64,000 nt of DNA from assembly GCF_004217175.1 (NCBI RefSeq), contig NZ_SHKI01000005.1, positions 186,001 to 250,000 on the forward strand, in the 5' to 3' direction. Position 1 is the first letter of the stretch. The number at the start of each line of letters is the position of its first letter. A program made the translations under genes and the position numbers. The notes beneath the pieces are model-generated. The model searched no databases. It was given only the letters and a program-made list of their open reading frames with translations, and had not been told where the DNA came from. Source of the DNA: Leucobacter luti. GTDB lineage: Bacteria; Actinomycetota; Actinomycetes; Actinomycetales; Microbacteriaceae. Shown here in pieces: positions 42,032 to 49,861 of this stretch.

Positions 42032-43935
42032 GCGCGCGTGCGGGCCCGACGCAGCCGCGGGAGCGCGGTCGCGAGGCCGAGCGCGACGAGGACTCCGCCG
42101 GTGAGCGCGGGAACGAGTGATCCCGGCCCGCCCGTCGAAGCAAGCCCGGCCGGGGCGCCCGTGCCGCCTGGATTCGCGGTTGGCGGTGTCACTGTGCCGG
42201 GAACGTTCGTGACCCTCGTGGGGTTCGTGAGTACCACAGCGACCGTCTCGTCCGCCCGGATCACGAAGCTCGCGGTCTCGCTCGGCGCACCACCGGAGAC
42301 CGAGAACCCGGGGGTCCCGAAGGCGATCGTGCGTGCGTCGGCGTCGGCAACGTCGAGCGGTACGGCGAAGATTTCGGTGAGGGTGACTTCTGTGCCCGCG
42401 GGCAGATCCCCGAGCCCGACCGTGCCGTTGGGTGTCAGCGTGAAGTCGCCGTTGCGATCGATCTCGGGCCCCGTGGCGGTGTAGAGCACCCTGAACTGCG
42501 TAGTGGCGGGGACGAGCTCGCTGCCGGGCCCGGTCACCTCCTTAGTGAGGGTGAATCCGCCCGTTGGCGTCTCGGGCACCGCGAGCGAATTGGTGAGCGT
42601 CACCTCGATGGTCTGCTCGGCGAGTACGGTGATCGTCGCGGTGCCGTCCCCGTGGTCGACCACGCCCGCGCCGGTGTACCGCGGGGCGTTCCATTCGCCC
42701 GCCTGAAGCGCGGGCAGCTCTTCGGTGAGTGTCACGACGGTGCCCGCCGGGAGATTGTTGAGGCGCTGAGCGTCTCCGCCCGCGGCGAGGGGGAGCTCCC
42801 GGGTTTCGGCCAGCCCGAACCGCGTGAAGCTCGCGTCAACGAGGTACTGGAGATCCGGTTCGACGGCGCCCTCTGTGACCTTGCGAATTTCGATCTCCCC
42901 GCGGGGGACGCCGGATCCGGTACCGCCTCCGGTCTCGGTGATCGTGACGGATGCGCTGCGGTCTACGCCGTTGAAGCTCGCGGTGTTGCTGAATGCGTCA
43001 CCGGGGAAATACGGCACCACAATCTGCGTGTGGTAGAACACCTCGTAGATCTTTTCGGGATCGATCGGCCCCGGGATCGTAACGACGAGCTCGTGGGTAT
43101 CGGGGAAGCTCTCAACCCGCGCGTCCGTGATGTCGTCCCACTCGTTCAAGTCCCACGCGGCCTGCGTGCGGGCCATCGAGTGGACGAGCAGCGGGAAGTC
43201 GGTGCTGCCCTCAATGAGCTCGAGATCGTTCGAGTACACATCGCGAATCACAAGGTCTCCGGCCGCGTTGACGCGGTTCCCGGGGGCTACGACCTTCCAC
43301 GCGATCACGCTTTCGTGGCCGGTCACCACGAAGCCGCCCTTGTACACGTCCGTGGGCATGGGGTCGGGGCGTGGGACGATGCCGCCGCTCCCGGGCAGCG
43401 GGATCATCACGTTGCCGGCACCGACGCCGAACTCGACCTGGGTGTTCTCAGTCACGGTAACCGCCTGCACCTTGAACCAGAGGAGACCGCCGACGTCGTC
43501 TTTGCCGGTGATGTAGTCAGATAGTGCGCAGTCAATGTAGGCCCGTGTCTCGCCGTCCTTCGGGGTGACGGTGCAGATGCCCGCATCGCCGCCGCCCCTG
43601 ACTTCGAGTGGGAACGTGCCGCCGTTAACGTTGAACTCGGTGGGCAGTACGAGCCTGAACGTGTCGCCCGCGACGGCGTTCGGCGGCGCCGCCCAGTCGG
43701 CGCTGACGCGGAGTTCGTCGTAGAGCACGACCTCCGACCCGCCGGTGGTGTGCGTGATCGTGATGGTGCCCGGGTCGATCGCTTCGACCGGGACGGCCTG
43801 CGCGGGGGCGGTGCTCAGTGCCGCCCCGAGGAAGACCGCGCCAACGGCAATGAGTGCGTTGGCGATCCGAGCGCGGCGCTTGCCGGCGCCCCGTTTCGGC
43901 GGTGTAGGGGTCTGCGCGGTCGCGTGGTGAAGCAT
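42028..43935 (-). CDS. LASTG-anchored surface protein with DUF5979-type domains
   Basis: A 635-residue secreted protein. The signal helix (IANALIAVGAVFLGAALSTA) ends at PAQAVPVEA. Residues ~50-330 form an adhesin-like Ig fold (WAAPPNAVAGDTFRLVLPTE, VVPYFPGDAFSNTASFNG). Two to three ~100-residue DUF5979-like domains follow (IEIRKVTEGAVEPDLQYLVD; FTLTKEVTGPGSELVPATTQ). The sorting signal is LASTGG plus a helix plus RLRRARTRA. LAXTG is the motif associated with class E sortases; only class C and class F-like enzymes are seen here. ATG 43935 was chosen for its GGGACG site and signal peptide. Confidence 0.82.
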   Translation of the reverse strand: MLHHATAQTPTPPKRGAGKRRARIANALIAVGAVFLGAALSTAPAQAVPVEAIDPGTITITHTTGGSEVVLYDELRVSADWAAPPNAVAGDTFRLVLPTEFNVNGGTFPLEVRGGGDAGICTVTPKDGETRAYIDCALSDYITGKDDVGGLLWFKVQAVTVTENTQVEFGVGAGNVMIPLPGSGGIVPRPDPMPTDVYKGGFVVTGHESVIAWKVVAPGNRVNAAGDLVIRDVYSNDLELIEGSTDFPLLVHSMARTQAAWDLNEWDDITDARVESFPDTHELVVTIPGPIDPEKIYEVFYHTQIVVPYFPGDAFSNTASFNGVDRSASVTITETGGGTGSGVPRGEIEIRKVTEGAVEPDLQYLVDASFTRFGLAETRELPLAAGGDAQRLNNLPAGTVVTLTEELPALQAGEWNAPRYTGAGVVDHGDGTATITVLAEQTIEVTLTNSLAVPETPTGGFTLTKEVTGPGSELVPATTQFRVLYTATGPEIDRNGDFTLTPNGTVGLGDLPAGTEVTLTEIFAVPLDVADADARTIAFGTPGFSVSGGAPSETASFVIRADETVAVVLTNPTRVTNVPGTVTPPTANPGGTGAPAGLASTGGPGSLVPALTGGVLVALGLATALPRLRRARTRA

Positions 43936-44261
43936 ATTCGTCCCAATCTGTGAGGCGGGCTCGCAGATTGCGACCCGTGCACTTTCGCACGCAGCGACCG
44001 TGCTTCCCCCCTGAGAACGAACGCGTACGAGGCGCGAAGTTAGTATACACGTGATGGGATACGGACTGCGTCCACACAAAATACGTCAGGATCGGGTGTT
44101 TGCGCAATGGTGTGTGTCTGGACAGCGGGCTTCCGGGGCGAGTCACCCGCCACGTGCCCCGCGCCACGCGCGAGGGGCGCACCGGGGACAGCGCGCGGTG
44201 CGCGGGGCCGCAGCGCATCTCAGTGCCCCGCGCCTCCGCGCTTAGCCTCGCGCCTCCGCGC
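43936..44261. other. Intergenic region with divergent-looking promoter
   Basis: TATACT near 44041-44046 on the minus strand is a likely -10 for the surface-protein gene. There is a GC-rich stretch at 44130-44230. No gene is supported. Confidence 0.4.
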
Positions 44262-44270
44262 CTAGCCTCG
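44231..44270. repeat. Two 20-bp tandem repeats over the stop codon of the dehydrogenase gene
   Basis: CGCCTCCGCGCTTAGCCTCG and the same unit with one change (C for T) lie back to back. The minus-strand gene's stop is inside the second unit. Confidence 0.8.
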
Positions 44271-45392
44271 CGAGGGGGCAAGTGTCGCGAGCTGGCCCAG
44301 CAGGGAATCGGGGACGAGGGTCGCGTCGGTGGCGGCATCGCGCACGAGCGCGGCGATGCGGGCGCCCACCTCGGAGGTGCTCATTCCCATTTCAGCGCCG
44401 GCGAGCGCCGGCAGCTCGCCGAGTACCTGCACCGTCGCGGCTTCGACCGCGCGCGCTGCCTCGCCCTCGCCGAGGTGACCGAGCAGGAGCGCGAGCGACA
44501 GGATCGCTCCCGAGGGGTTGGCCCAGCCCTTTCCGGCGATGTCCGGGGCGGAACCGTGGATTGCCTCGAACATGCTCGGCGCGGTGCCGTCGAGGTTGAG
44601 GTTCGCGCTCGTTGCGACGCCCAGGCCGCCCTGGATGACCGCGCCGAGGTCGGTGATGATGTCGCCGAAGAGGTTGTCGGTCACGACCACGTCGAAGCGC
44701 TCGGGGGTGAGGGGGAGGTGGAAGCACATCGCGTCGACGTGGACGTAATCGGTCTCCACCTCGGGGTACCGCGCGGAGAGGTCGGCGACGACCTCCTGCC
44801 ACAGCTGCCCCGCTGCGACGAGGATGTTGGTCTTGTGGCACAGCGTGAGCTTCTTGCGGCGGCCGAGCGCGAGCCTGAACGCGAAGTCGACCACCCGCTC
44901 GATCCCCGCCCGGGTATTGAGCGACTCCTGCATTGCCACGGCGTTGGGGGTGCCCGCGTGCACGGTCGAGCCGCTGCCCACGTACGCGCCCTCGGTGTTT
45001 TCGCGAACGATCACCATCTCGCAGCGTTCGGGGGTGAGACCCGCGATCGGCGTGGGTACGCCGGGGTAGAGGCGCACGGGTCGCACGTTCGCGGCCTGCT
45101 GGAAGCGCTGTCGCATTTCGAGAATAAAGCCGCGCTCAAGGATTCCGGGCGTCACCGCCGGGTCGCCCATCGAGCCGAACAGGATCGCGTCGTGTCCGCG
45201 AAGTGCGTCCTGGACCTCGGCGAAGAGCTCTCCGGTGGCGAGGTAGTGCTGCGCGCCGGCGGTGATCTCGGTGCGGTCGGTGCCGAACCCGAATCGGGCT
45301 TCCGCGGCGTCGAGCACGTCGAGTGCGCAGCCGACGACCTCGGGTCCGATTCCGTCGCCCGGGAGTACAGCGAGGGAGTAGCGGTTCGTCAT
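44262..45392 (-). CDS. Isocitrate/isopropylmalate-type dehydrogenase (LeuB or tartrate/D-malate dehydrogenase-like)
   Basis: A 376-residue NAD-dependent beta-decarboxylating dehydrogenase. LAVLPGDGIGPEVVGCALDV is the family start. IVRENTEGAYVGSGS is the substrate-binding loop, KTNILVAAGQLW contains the catalytic Lys region, and VVTDNLFGDIITDLGAVIQG carries the metal-binding Asp cluster; MFEAIHGSAPDIAGKGWANP closes the cofactor site. It could be 3-isopropylmalate dehydrogenase or a tartrate/D-malate dehydrogenase. The divergent aldehyde dehydrogenase and SDR, and the absence of other leu genes, favour a catabolic role. Confidence 0.85.
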   Translation of the reverse strand: MTNRYSLAVLPGDGIGPEVVGCALDVLDAAEARFGFGTDRTEITAGAQHYLATGELFAEVQDALRGHDAILFGSMGDPAVTPGILERGFILEMRQRFQQAANVRPVRLYPGVPTPIAGLTPERCEMVIVRENTEGAYVGSGSTVHAGTPNAVAMQESLNTRAGIERVVDFAFRLALGRRKKLTLCHKTNILVAAGQLWQEVVADLSARYPEVETDYVHVDAMCFHLPLTPERFDVVVTDNLFGDIITDLGAVIQGGLGVATSANLNLDGTAPSMFEAIHGSAPDIAGKGWANPSGAILSLALLLGHLGEGEAARAVEAATVQVLGELPALAGAEMGMSTSEVGARIAALVRDAATDATLVPDSLLGQLATLAPSRG

Positions 45393-45569
45393 GGTGGGTC
45401 CTTCCGACTGGTCGCGCCCGGCCGTGCGGCTCTGCGTTGGCGATCGGGCGATGTTGAACTATATTAACTGGTAAGGCCACTCGTTGGTGGCCCGAGTACC
45501 CAGGTCATCCGTTGCACCGCGGCACGCGATCCGTCGCCGCGGCGTCAGCCCGCACGCAAGGACAGCACG
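45393..45569. promoter_or_regulatory. Divergent promoter region of the hydroxyacid/aldehyde dehydrogenase cluster
   Basis: An AT-rich island at 45451-45475 in otherwise GC-rich DNA contains the imperfect palindrome GTTGAACTATATTAAC (45453-45468), which includes a TATATT -10-like box. It is a plausible regulator site between the divergent genes. Confidence 0.4.
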
Positions 45570-47060
45570 ATGCGCGACACGCTCTCACTGATTGCCCCCG
45601 CCGGCCAGCTCCCCATCGGGACCGAGTGGCGCACGGTTGCGGCCGCGCAGGATGTGGTGTTCCCCTACGACGGCTCCGTCGTGGCCCAGGCCCCCGTCAG
45701 CGCCGTCCAGGACTCGCGGGATGCGCTCGACGCCGCCGAGGCTGCGCGCCCCGAGGTTGCCGCGCTCACCACCGCGCAGCGCAAGTCGGTGCTGCTCGCC
45801 GTGCACGATCGGCTCAAGGCTGAAGCGGAGCGCTTCGTCGATCTCCTCATCCTCGAGACGGGCAAGCCGCGCGTCGACTGCCAGGTGGAGATCAACCGCA
45901 CGATCGTCACCCTGCAGGCGACCTCTGAGGAAGTCTCGCGCATCCACGGCGAGACCGTGCCCCTCGACCTGCAGGAGCTCGGCCGCGGCATGATCGGCTA
46001 CTACAGCCGCAAGCCCGCGGGAGTGGTCGTGGGAATCGCCGGGTTCAATTACCCCGTGCTGCTTGCCTCGCACAAGCTCGCCCCCGCGATCGCGGCGGGC
46101 TGCCCGGTCATCATCAAGCCGGCGCCCAACACGCCGCTTGCCACGCTCGAACTCGTGGCGATCGTGCGCGAGGTGCTCGTGGCGCACGGCATCACCGCCG
46201 CGGCCGTGCAGCTGGTCAACGGTGCGCCCGAGATCGGGGAGGTGCTGGTGCGGGATCCGCGCGCCCAGGTGGTCTCCTTCACCGGTTCCGCGAAGATCGG
46301 GCACCTGATCGCGCAGCAGGCAGCGCCCCGCAAGACGCTGCTCGAACTCGGCTCCAACACCGGCTTCATCGTCGCTGCCGATGCGGACGTCGATGCGGCC
46401 GTCGACGCGGTGCTTCGTGGTGGGTTCTACGCAAACGGACAGGCCTGCATCTCTGTGCAGCGTGTGGTGCTTGAGCGGCCCGTCGCCGCAGCGTTCACCG
46501 AGCGGCTGCTCGCCCGCATGGGTGAGGTCGTTGTCGGCGATCCACGCGCCGCGGAGACCACCGTCGCCCCAGTGATCAACGCGGCATCGGGCGACCGGAT
46601 CCGCGCGCTGCTCGCGGACGCCGTCGCAGCGGGGGCGACCGTCCTCGCTGGCGAAGGCGCACCCGGGGCGGCGGATCCGACCGCCAACGCCGCGCTCGTG
46701 CAGCCCACGGTGCTCGGGAACGTCCCCGCAGATTCCGAGGCCTGGGCGGAGGAAATCTTCGGACCCGTGGTCTGCCTCACCGAGGTCGACTCGATGGACG
46801 AGGCAATCGACCTCGTAAACGCGTCCCGGTACGGGCTGCAGGCCGCGATCTACACCTCCTCGCTGGAGAGCGCATTTGCCGCGATCGAGCGACTCGAGGT
46901 CGGCGGGGTGGTCGTCAACGAGATCCCCGGATTCCGCTCGGACATCATGCCCTACGGCGGCGTGAAAGATTCCGGTGTCGGCCGCGAAGGCCCTCGCTAC
47001 GCGATCGAAGAGTTCACGGTCACCCGCATGGCGATGATCCGCCCCCGCGCGCGCAGCTAG
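45570..47060 (+). CDS. Aldehyde dehydrogenase family protein
   Basis: A 496-residue NAD(P)-dependent enzyme oxidising an aldehyde to an acid. The cofactor region VVVGIAGFNYPVLLASHKLA and VVSFTGSAKIGHLI, the general base Glu in TLLELGSNTGF and the nucleophile Cys in YANGQACISVQR are present. The oligomerisation tail has MPYGGVKDSGVGREGP and is of normal length. The substrate is not predictable. It is followed by an SDR gene after 83 bp and is divergent from a decarboxylating dehydrogenase, suggesting a joint pathway. Confidence 0.9.
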   Translation: MRDTLSLIAPAGQLPIGTEWRTVAAAQDVVFPYDGSVVAQAPVSAVQDSRDALDAAEAARPEVAALTTAQRKSVLLAVHDRLKAEAERFVDLLILETGKPRVDCQVEINRTIVTLQATSEEVSRIHGETVPLDLQELGRGMIGYYSRKPAGVVVGIAGFNYPVLLASHKLAPAIAAGCPVIIKPAPNTPLATLELVAIVREVLVAHGITAAAVQLVNGAPEIGEVLVRDPRAQVVSFTGSAKIGHLIAQQAAPRKTLLELGSNTGFIVAADADVDAAVDAVLRGGFYANGQACISVQRVVLERPVAAAFTERLLARMGEVVVGDPRAAETTVAPVINAASGDRIRALLADAVAAGATVLAGEGAPGAADPTANAALVQPTVLGNVPADSEAWAEEIFGPVVCLTEVDSMDEAIDLVNASRYGLQAAIYTSSLESAFAAIERLEVGGVVVNEIPGFRSDIMPYGGVKDSGVGREGPRYAIEEFTVTRMAMIRPRARS

Positions 47061-47143
47061 CGCTGAGCGCGCAGCCCCTCCCGTCCCACCCATACCACCG
47101 CCCCTCCCGCCCCGCGCGACCCCGACACTCAAGGACTCCGAGC

Positions 47144-47947
47144 ATGACGCAGCCTCCCGTTTCCCCCGACTACACCCGACTGTTCCGCCTCGACACCAGG
47201 ACGGCCGTGGTCATCGGTGCGGGGTCGGGGATCGGGCGCGAGTCCGCGCAGGCGCTCGCCGCGCAGGGGGCCCACGTGGTCGTCGCAGACTGGGCGCTCG
47301 ACGCCGCGGAGGCCACCACCGCGCTCATCCGCGAGCAGGGGTGGTCGGCCGAGGCGTACCAGCTCAACGTGCTCGACGACGCCGAGGTTGAGGCGGCCGC
47401 CGAGCGCTTCGGCGATGCGTCGGCCCTCGTGTTCACGGCGGCGACCAACGTGCGCAAGCGCATGGACGACTACACGATGGACGAGTTCGACCGGGTGGTC
47501 AACCTCAACCTGCGCGCCTCGTTCCAGCTGATCCGTCACTTCGGCAAGCGGTTCGCTGCGAACGGCGGGGGCTCGATCATCGGCTTCGCGTCGATCCGCG
47601 CCCAGGTCGTCGAACCGGGGCAGGGCGTCTACGCCGCAACGAAGGCGGGCCTCGTGCAGCTCGCCAAGACCGCCGCCGCCGAGTACGGCGCGCAGGGTGT
47701 GCGCGTCAACGTGGTGGCCCCCGGCGTGGTCGAGACCCCGCTCACCGCGCAGATCACGGCCAACCCGGAGTGGTACAACGCGTACGCGCAGAAGAGTGCG
47801 CTGGGGCGCTGGTCGCGGCCGGATGAGCTCGCGGGTGCGGTCGTGTTCCTCGCCTCGGACGCGTCGTCGTTCGTCACCGGCACCACGCTGACTGTCGACG
47901 GCGGCTGGACCGCGATCGACGGCCGCTTCACGCCGCCCGCCTCCTAG
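47144..47947 (+). CDS. SDR family oxidoreductase
   Basis: A 267-residue classical SDR. The cofactor loop is VIGAGSGIGRES, the active-site Ser lies in IGFASIRAQ, and the catalytic motif is YAATKAGL. APGVVETPL and the C-terminal TVDGGW complete the family pattern. It probably forms a transcription unit with the aldehyde dehydrogenase. It is clearly different from the SDR at 3035-3766. Confidence 0.9.
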   Translation: MTQPPVSPDYTRLFRLDTRTAVVIGAGSGIGRESAQALAAQGAHVVVADWALDAAEATTALIREQGWSAEAYQLNVLDDAEVEAAAERFGDASALVFTAATNVRKRMDDYTMDEFDRVVNLNLRASFQLIRHFGKRFAANGGGSIIGFASIRAQVVEPGQGVYAATKAGLVQLAKTAAAEYGAQGVRVNVVAPGVVETPLTAQITANPEWYNAYAQKSALGRWSRPDELAGAVVFLASDASSFVTGTTLTVDGGWTAIDGRFTPPAS

Positions 47948-48014
47948 GCGCTGCGCGGCGTCGAGCCGCCGCCGACTCCTAGGCCCGCCCGCTCGCCCCA
48001 CTCCACTCCACCCC

Positions 48015-48290
48015 ACCCCACGAGCGTGCGGCTTCGTCGCGAGTGTGCGGCTTCGCGTCCGGTGGCAAGCCGCACGCTCGCGCGTGAACCCGCCGCTCGT
48101 GGGCGAGCACGCCGCTCGCGGGGGAGATGGGGCCGCCGTGGCAAGTGCCGCCCCATCCGTTCCAACACCACCCGGCGCCGCCCCACCCCGCCCGGCGTCG
48201 CCCGACCCCACGAGCGTGCGGCTTCGTCGCGAGTGTGCGGCTTCGCGCCCGGTGGCAGCCCGCACGCTCGTCGCCGAAAGCGCCACTCGT
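48015..48290. repeat. REP-like intergenic repeat, two copies 190 bp apart
   Basis: About 65 bp at 48015-48080 recurs at 48205-48270 with few changes. Each copy has CGAGCGTGCGGCTTCG near one end and CCGCACGCTCG near the other, so each can fold into a stem-loop; an inner GTGTGCGGCTTCGCG repeats the stem sequence. Weaker third-copy fragments (CGCTCGTGGGC) follow each. No gene is supported at 47948-48355. Confidence 0.75.
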
Positions 48291-48355
48291 GGGCAAATGG
48301 GGCGCGGGCGCACCGCTACCTACCTGTCGCCGCCCACCCGCCGCCAGCGCGGCGC

Positions 48356-49054
48356 TCAGGCCACGAAGACCTGTGCCGCCTGGGCGTGATCGAGGTCGAG
48401 CGGGGTCTCGGGCCCGGCGAGCGCGGTCAGGCGCACCCCGATGCCGCTGCGCTCAACGAGCACGGCGGTGCCGGGCAGCGCGCCGGCCGCGGCAAAGCGC
48501 TCAAGCAGAGCGGGGTCCGACTGCACGGTCTCGCCGATCGACACGATGCTGGCCGGTGTCTCCGGGTCGGCGTCGAATGTGCGTCGCAGCGCGTTCACCG
48601 CCGCGGGGTCGCGGTGTGGCAGGGCCGCCCCGCGCTCCGCCTCGGCGAGGGTGGGGATCGGGTTGCCGTAGGGGGATCGCTCGGGGTGGTGCAGCAGCTC
48701 AGCGATCAGCTCGGTGGCGCGGTCGCCCATCGCGTGCTCCCAGCGCGACGCCTCGGTGTGCGCCCACGCCCAGTCGAGCCCGATGGTGTCCACGAGCAGG
48801 CACTCGGCGAGGCGGTGCTTGCGCATCACGCGCAGTGCGAGTCGCCGGCCCTCGGGGGTGAGATACAGTCGGCGGTCGCCGGGTACCGCGAAGAGCAGCC
48901 CGTCGCGAATCAGGCGGTTCGCGGTCTGCGTCACCGTCGACGGCGCGTGGCCGATGCGCTCAGCGAGCCGTGCGCGCAGCGCGTCGGTGCCGATCTCCTC
49001 GCACTCGAGTACGGCACCGAGATAGGCCTCCGTCGGGTTGAGGAGCGCGTCCAT
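48356..49054 (-). CDS. DtxR/IdeR-family metal-dependent repressor
   Basis: A 232-residue three-domain regulator. The N-terminal winged helix has RIGHAPSTVTQTANRLIRDG. The metal-binding/dimerisation domain has MRKHRLAECLL (His and Glu of the ancillary site) and HTEASRWEHAM, where the primary-site Cys of DtxR is Ser while Glu and His are kept. The C-terminal SH3-like domain is present. Members sense Fe2+ or Mn2+. It lies in the same island as the heme genes, whose promoter carries a DtxR-like box, so it is the likely regulator. Confidence 0.88.
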   Translation of the reverse strand: MDALLNPTEAYLGAVLECEEIGTDALRARLAERIGHAPSTVTQTANRLIRDGLLFAVPGDRRLYLTPEGRRLALRVMRKHRLAECLLVDTIGLDWAWAHTEASRWEHAMGDRATELIAELLHHPERSPYGNPIPTLAEAERGAALPHRDPAAVNALRRTFDADPETPASIVSIGETVQSDPALLERFAAAGALPGTAVLVERSGIGVRLTALAGPETPLDLDHAQAAQVFVA

Positions 49055-49132
49055 TCCGGCCCTCCTCCACTCCGCGGTGCTCGCTGCATCGACTGCCAGC
49101 TTATCGGCCGCGCAGCCGGTGCCGGAGCAGGC

Positions 49133-49861
49133 TCACTCGGCCTGTCGGGCGAAGACGACGACGTTGTCCGGTGCGAGATCGCGATCCGCCTGGAACAGGC
49201 AGGTGATGAGCACGAGCCGGCCGGGATCGCTCTCCCACACGTTCTCGAGCTCCGCGAGCCGGGTCTTTTCGTGGCGTTCCGAGCCGATGACCTCGTACGC
49301 GACCGTCCCCGTTTCCGTGGCGAGGAGGATCTCGTCGCCGGGCATGAGCGTGGTGTCCTGCCGCGCGCGGTCAACCAGCGGGTCGAACACCGCGCGCGCG
49401 TCCGCGGAGGTATGCCCGATGAGGAATACGGTGTTGTCGGTTCCGGATCCGGGCATGCCGTAGTCGCTCAGCCAGTACGCCTCGTCGGCGGTGGGGGGAT
49501 CGAGCACGGCGGCCGAGCCCACCGCGAGCGGGAGCACGTCGGCGACGAATCCGATCGCGGGTACCGCGACGCCGCTCGGGGCGGCGGCCGCCGCTGGCGG
49601 GAGCTCGTCGGAGATCCGCGGGACCGCGCGGCGCTCGGCCCCCGTGGGCGGTGCCGGCGGTGCGAGGAGCTGCCAGGCCCCGAATCCTACGAGTGCCAGC
49701 CCGCCGACCACCGTGAGCGCCGTTGCGCCCACGAGCGCGCGGCGCCACGCGCGGCTCGGTCCCCGGGGTGCCCGGGGCTCCCCGGGGTCCAATGCCCCGC
49801 GGGGGATGGCTGGCGACTCTGGCCCCTGATCTCGCGCGGCGGCGTGGTGGTCGTCGCTCAC
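49133..49861 (-). CDS. Sortase, class F-like
   Basis: A 242-residue membrane transpeptidase. The N-terminal helix is ALVGATALTVVGGLALVGFG. The catalytic His is in FLIGHTSADAR, Cys in LVLITCLFQADR, and the usual Arg follows as QADRDLAPDNVVVFAR. The D-NVVV ending resembles class F more than class E; the class is tentative. Its ATG overlaps the stop of the upstream subtilase gene (ATGA), so the two are co-translated. It may anchor the subtilase or the nearby HtaA-type proteins. Confidence 0.82.
   Translation of the reverse strand: MSDDHHAAARDQGPESPAIPRGALDPGEPRAPRGPSRAWRRALVGATALTVVGGLALVGFGAWQLLAPPAPPTGAERRAVPRISDELPPAAAAAPSGVAVPAIGFVADVLPLAVGSAAVLDPPTADEAYWLSDYGMPGSGTDNTVFLIGHTSADARAVFDPLVDRARQDTTLMPGDEILLATETGTVAYEVIGSERHEKTRLAELENVWESDPGRLVLITCLFQADRDLAPDNVVVFARQAE

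Noticed and set aside
45585..47132. 515-codon open frame on the minus strand
   Set aside because: Antisense to the aldehyde dehydrogenase gene; high GC removes stop codons.
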